Of a stretch of DNA of 64,000 nt, positions 63,149 to 64,000 are shown one piece after another. The notes beneath the pieces were generated by a model that made no database searches, was not told the DNA's origin, and saw only the letters and a list, made by a program, of their open reading frames with translations. Location of the stretch: the NCBI GenBank assembly GCA_963422705.1, contig OY730443.1:1054001-1118000 (forward strand). The letters are read 5' to 3'. How positions within the stretch are numbered: the first letter of the stretch is position 1; every line of letters begins with the position of its first letter. Source of the stretch: G963422705 sp963422705 (GTDB lineage Bacteria; Poribacteria; WGA-4E; WGA-3G). The position numbers were made by a program, and so were the translations under genes.

Positions 63149-64000
63149 ATGAAAGAGATTAAGGTAGGTATTGTTGGTTGCGGCGGCATCGCCGGGGGAA
63201 AACATCTCCCCGGGCATCATCAGGTTAAAGACGTTTCTATTATCGCTGCGTGTGACATTGACGGCGCACGTGCAAAAGCGTTCGCGGAAAAACATGGGAT
63301 TCCGCACGTTTTCACCGATTATGAAAAGTTAGTTGAGATGGATGAACTTGATGCAGTGAGTGTTTGCACGCCAAACAATTTTCACGCGGGCCCGACTATC
63401 GCCGCCCTAAACGCTGGGAAGCACGTGTTGTGCGAAAAGCCAATTGCCGGCAATGCAATCGATGGACAGGCGATGGTAGATGCACAGAAAGCGTGCGATG
63501 ACAGGGTACTGCAAATTGGGTTACAATCCCGGTTTCGTGATGAATCACGTACCCTTCGTAAACTTTACGATGATGGGTTTTTCGGCGACATCTACTACGC
63601 CCGCGCTATGGCTGTGCGGAGACGTGGGGTACCTGCATCCCCATCATTTCTGAGCAAAGCAATTGCCGGGGGCGGGCCGCTTATCGATATCGGCGTGCAT
63701 ATCCTTGATGTCCTACTTTGGATGATAGGCTGTCCCAAACCGATAGAGGCTTTTGGAATGACAGCAAAGAAATTCGGAAATAGAGAAAATGTCATTAACC
63801 CTTGGGGGAAATGGAACCCTAAGCAATTTGAAGTGGAAGATTTCGCCATGGGAACTATCCGGTTTGAAGAGGGGCTGACGGTTACCCTCGAAACGGCCTG
63901 GGCAACCCACATTTCAAATATCGGTGGCACTTTCTTCATAGGCGATTTAGCAGGAGCGACTTACGAACCCCTTCAGATTTACCGTGATAAGAAGGATGAA
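63149..64000 (+). CDS. Gfo/Idh/MocA-family oxidoreductase (partial)
   Basis: Starts at the ATG at 63149 with AAAGGAG six to seven bases upstream and runs off the window end; 284 residues are visible. The NAD(P) loop is KVGIVGCGGIAGGKHLPGH, the catalytic motif is HVLCEKPIAGNAIDGQ, and GGGPLIDIGVHILDVLLWMIG is the conserved downstream histidine segment. It is the most canonical of the three Gfo/Idh proteins in the window. Confidence 0.92.
   Translation, partial: MKEIKVGIVGCGGIAGGKHLPGHHQVKDVSIIAACDIDGARAKAFAEKHGIPHVFTDYEKLVEMDELDAVSVCTPNNFHAGPTIAALNAGKHVLCEKPIAGNAIDGQAMVDAQKACDDRVLQIGLQSRFRDESRTLRKLYDDGFFGDIYYARAMAVRRRGVPASPSFLSKAIAGGGPLIDIGVHILDVLLWMIGCPKPIEAFGMTAKKFGNRENVINPWGKWNPKQFEVEDFAMGTIRFEEGLTVTLETAWATHISNIGGTFFIGDLAGATYEPLQIYRDKKDE

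Noticed and set aside
1..64000. tRNA or rRNA genes
   Set aside because: No T-arm-like or conserved rRNA segments were found outside coding regions by eye; a covariance-model search would settle it.

Overview
The window is one contig-internal stretch of a Gram-negative-type bacterial chromosome of moderate GC. It has an LptE-like lipoprotein, a heptosyltransferase-type GT9 and Tat and lipoprotein signals. The mix points towards the Planctomycetes/Poribacteria corner of the tree: a cytochrome-c/DUF1549/DUF1553 giant beside a DUF1501 Tat protein, three Gfo/Idh/MocA oxidoreductases, two phytanoyl-CoA-dioxygenase-like proteins and an IS200/IS605 element. My best guess is a marine or sponge-associated Candidatus Poribacteria-like organism. 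This is an inference from gene content; no rRNA or tRNA is visible to test it.

Layout. 1-7.8 kb (minus strand): the start of a TrkA-type K+ regulator, then an amidohydrolase-gcvT-gcvH-gcvP glycine-cleavage operon preceded by two lipoproteins and a small membrane protein. 7.9-18.8 kb (minus strand): a classical translation/RNA operon read rimP-nusA-ylxR-infB-ylxP-rbfA-nrnA-ribF-rpsO-pnp. It is fed by two tandem sigma70-type promoters far upstream of rimP and lacks truB at its usual place. 18.9-21.1 kb (plus strand): a YdjM-like membrane protein and a short-loop tRNA nucleotidyltransferase, with a broken small membrane ORF at its 3' end. 21.2-23.1 kb: a complete-looking IS200/IS605 element (tnpA, tnpB, matching end hairpins, putative omega RNA).

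23.2-32.7 kb: a coiled-coil membrane protein and GT9 glycosyltransferase (minus), a CPBP protein, acetyl-CoA synthetase and an orphan sulfopyruvate-decarboxylase-alpha-like protein (plus), a dapB remnant, then carbon-starvation permease cstA and xylose isomerase (minus). 32.9-38.1 kb (minus): a nucleotidyltransferase-M50 protease-scpA-scpB-thrC operon. 38.2-43.5 kb (minus): cyclase, inositol-monophosphatase-like, DCC-fold protein, DegT aminotransferase, PAP2 phosphatase and murB. 43.8-46.7 kb: a Spy-like periplasmic protein and a secreted metalloprotease-TPR fusion.

47.1-64 kb: an accessory catabolic region. It holds Gfo/Idh, DUF1501, PSCyt1-DUF1549-DUF1553, a secreted-type methyltransferase, a second Gfo/Idh and a PhyH protein (all minus). 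These are followed by a sugar-isomerase remnant, bioF, an ACC-deaminase/D-cysteine-desulfhydrase-like enzyme, a GMC oxidoreductase with a TPR partner, a second PhyH and a third, partial, Gfo/Idh.

The most notable observations are: two tRNA nucleotidyltransferases, one lacking the flexible loop (a likely CC-adding/A-adding pair); a TnpB whose RuvC-II glutamate is missing while an alternative Glu sits 47 residues downstream (the Fanzor-like rearrangement); a PhyH protein with HxA instead of HxD, as in iron halogenases; and an amidohydrolase in the gcv operon that has lost its HxH and terminal Asp metal ligands. No CRISPR array, prophage, rRNA or tRNA gene was seen.
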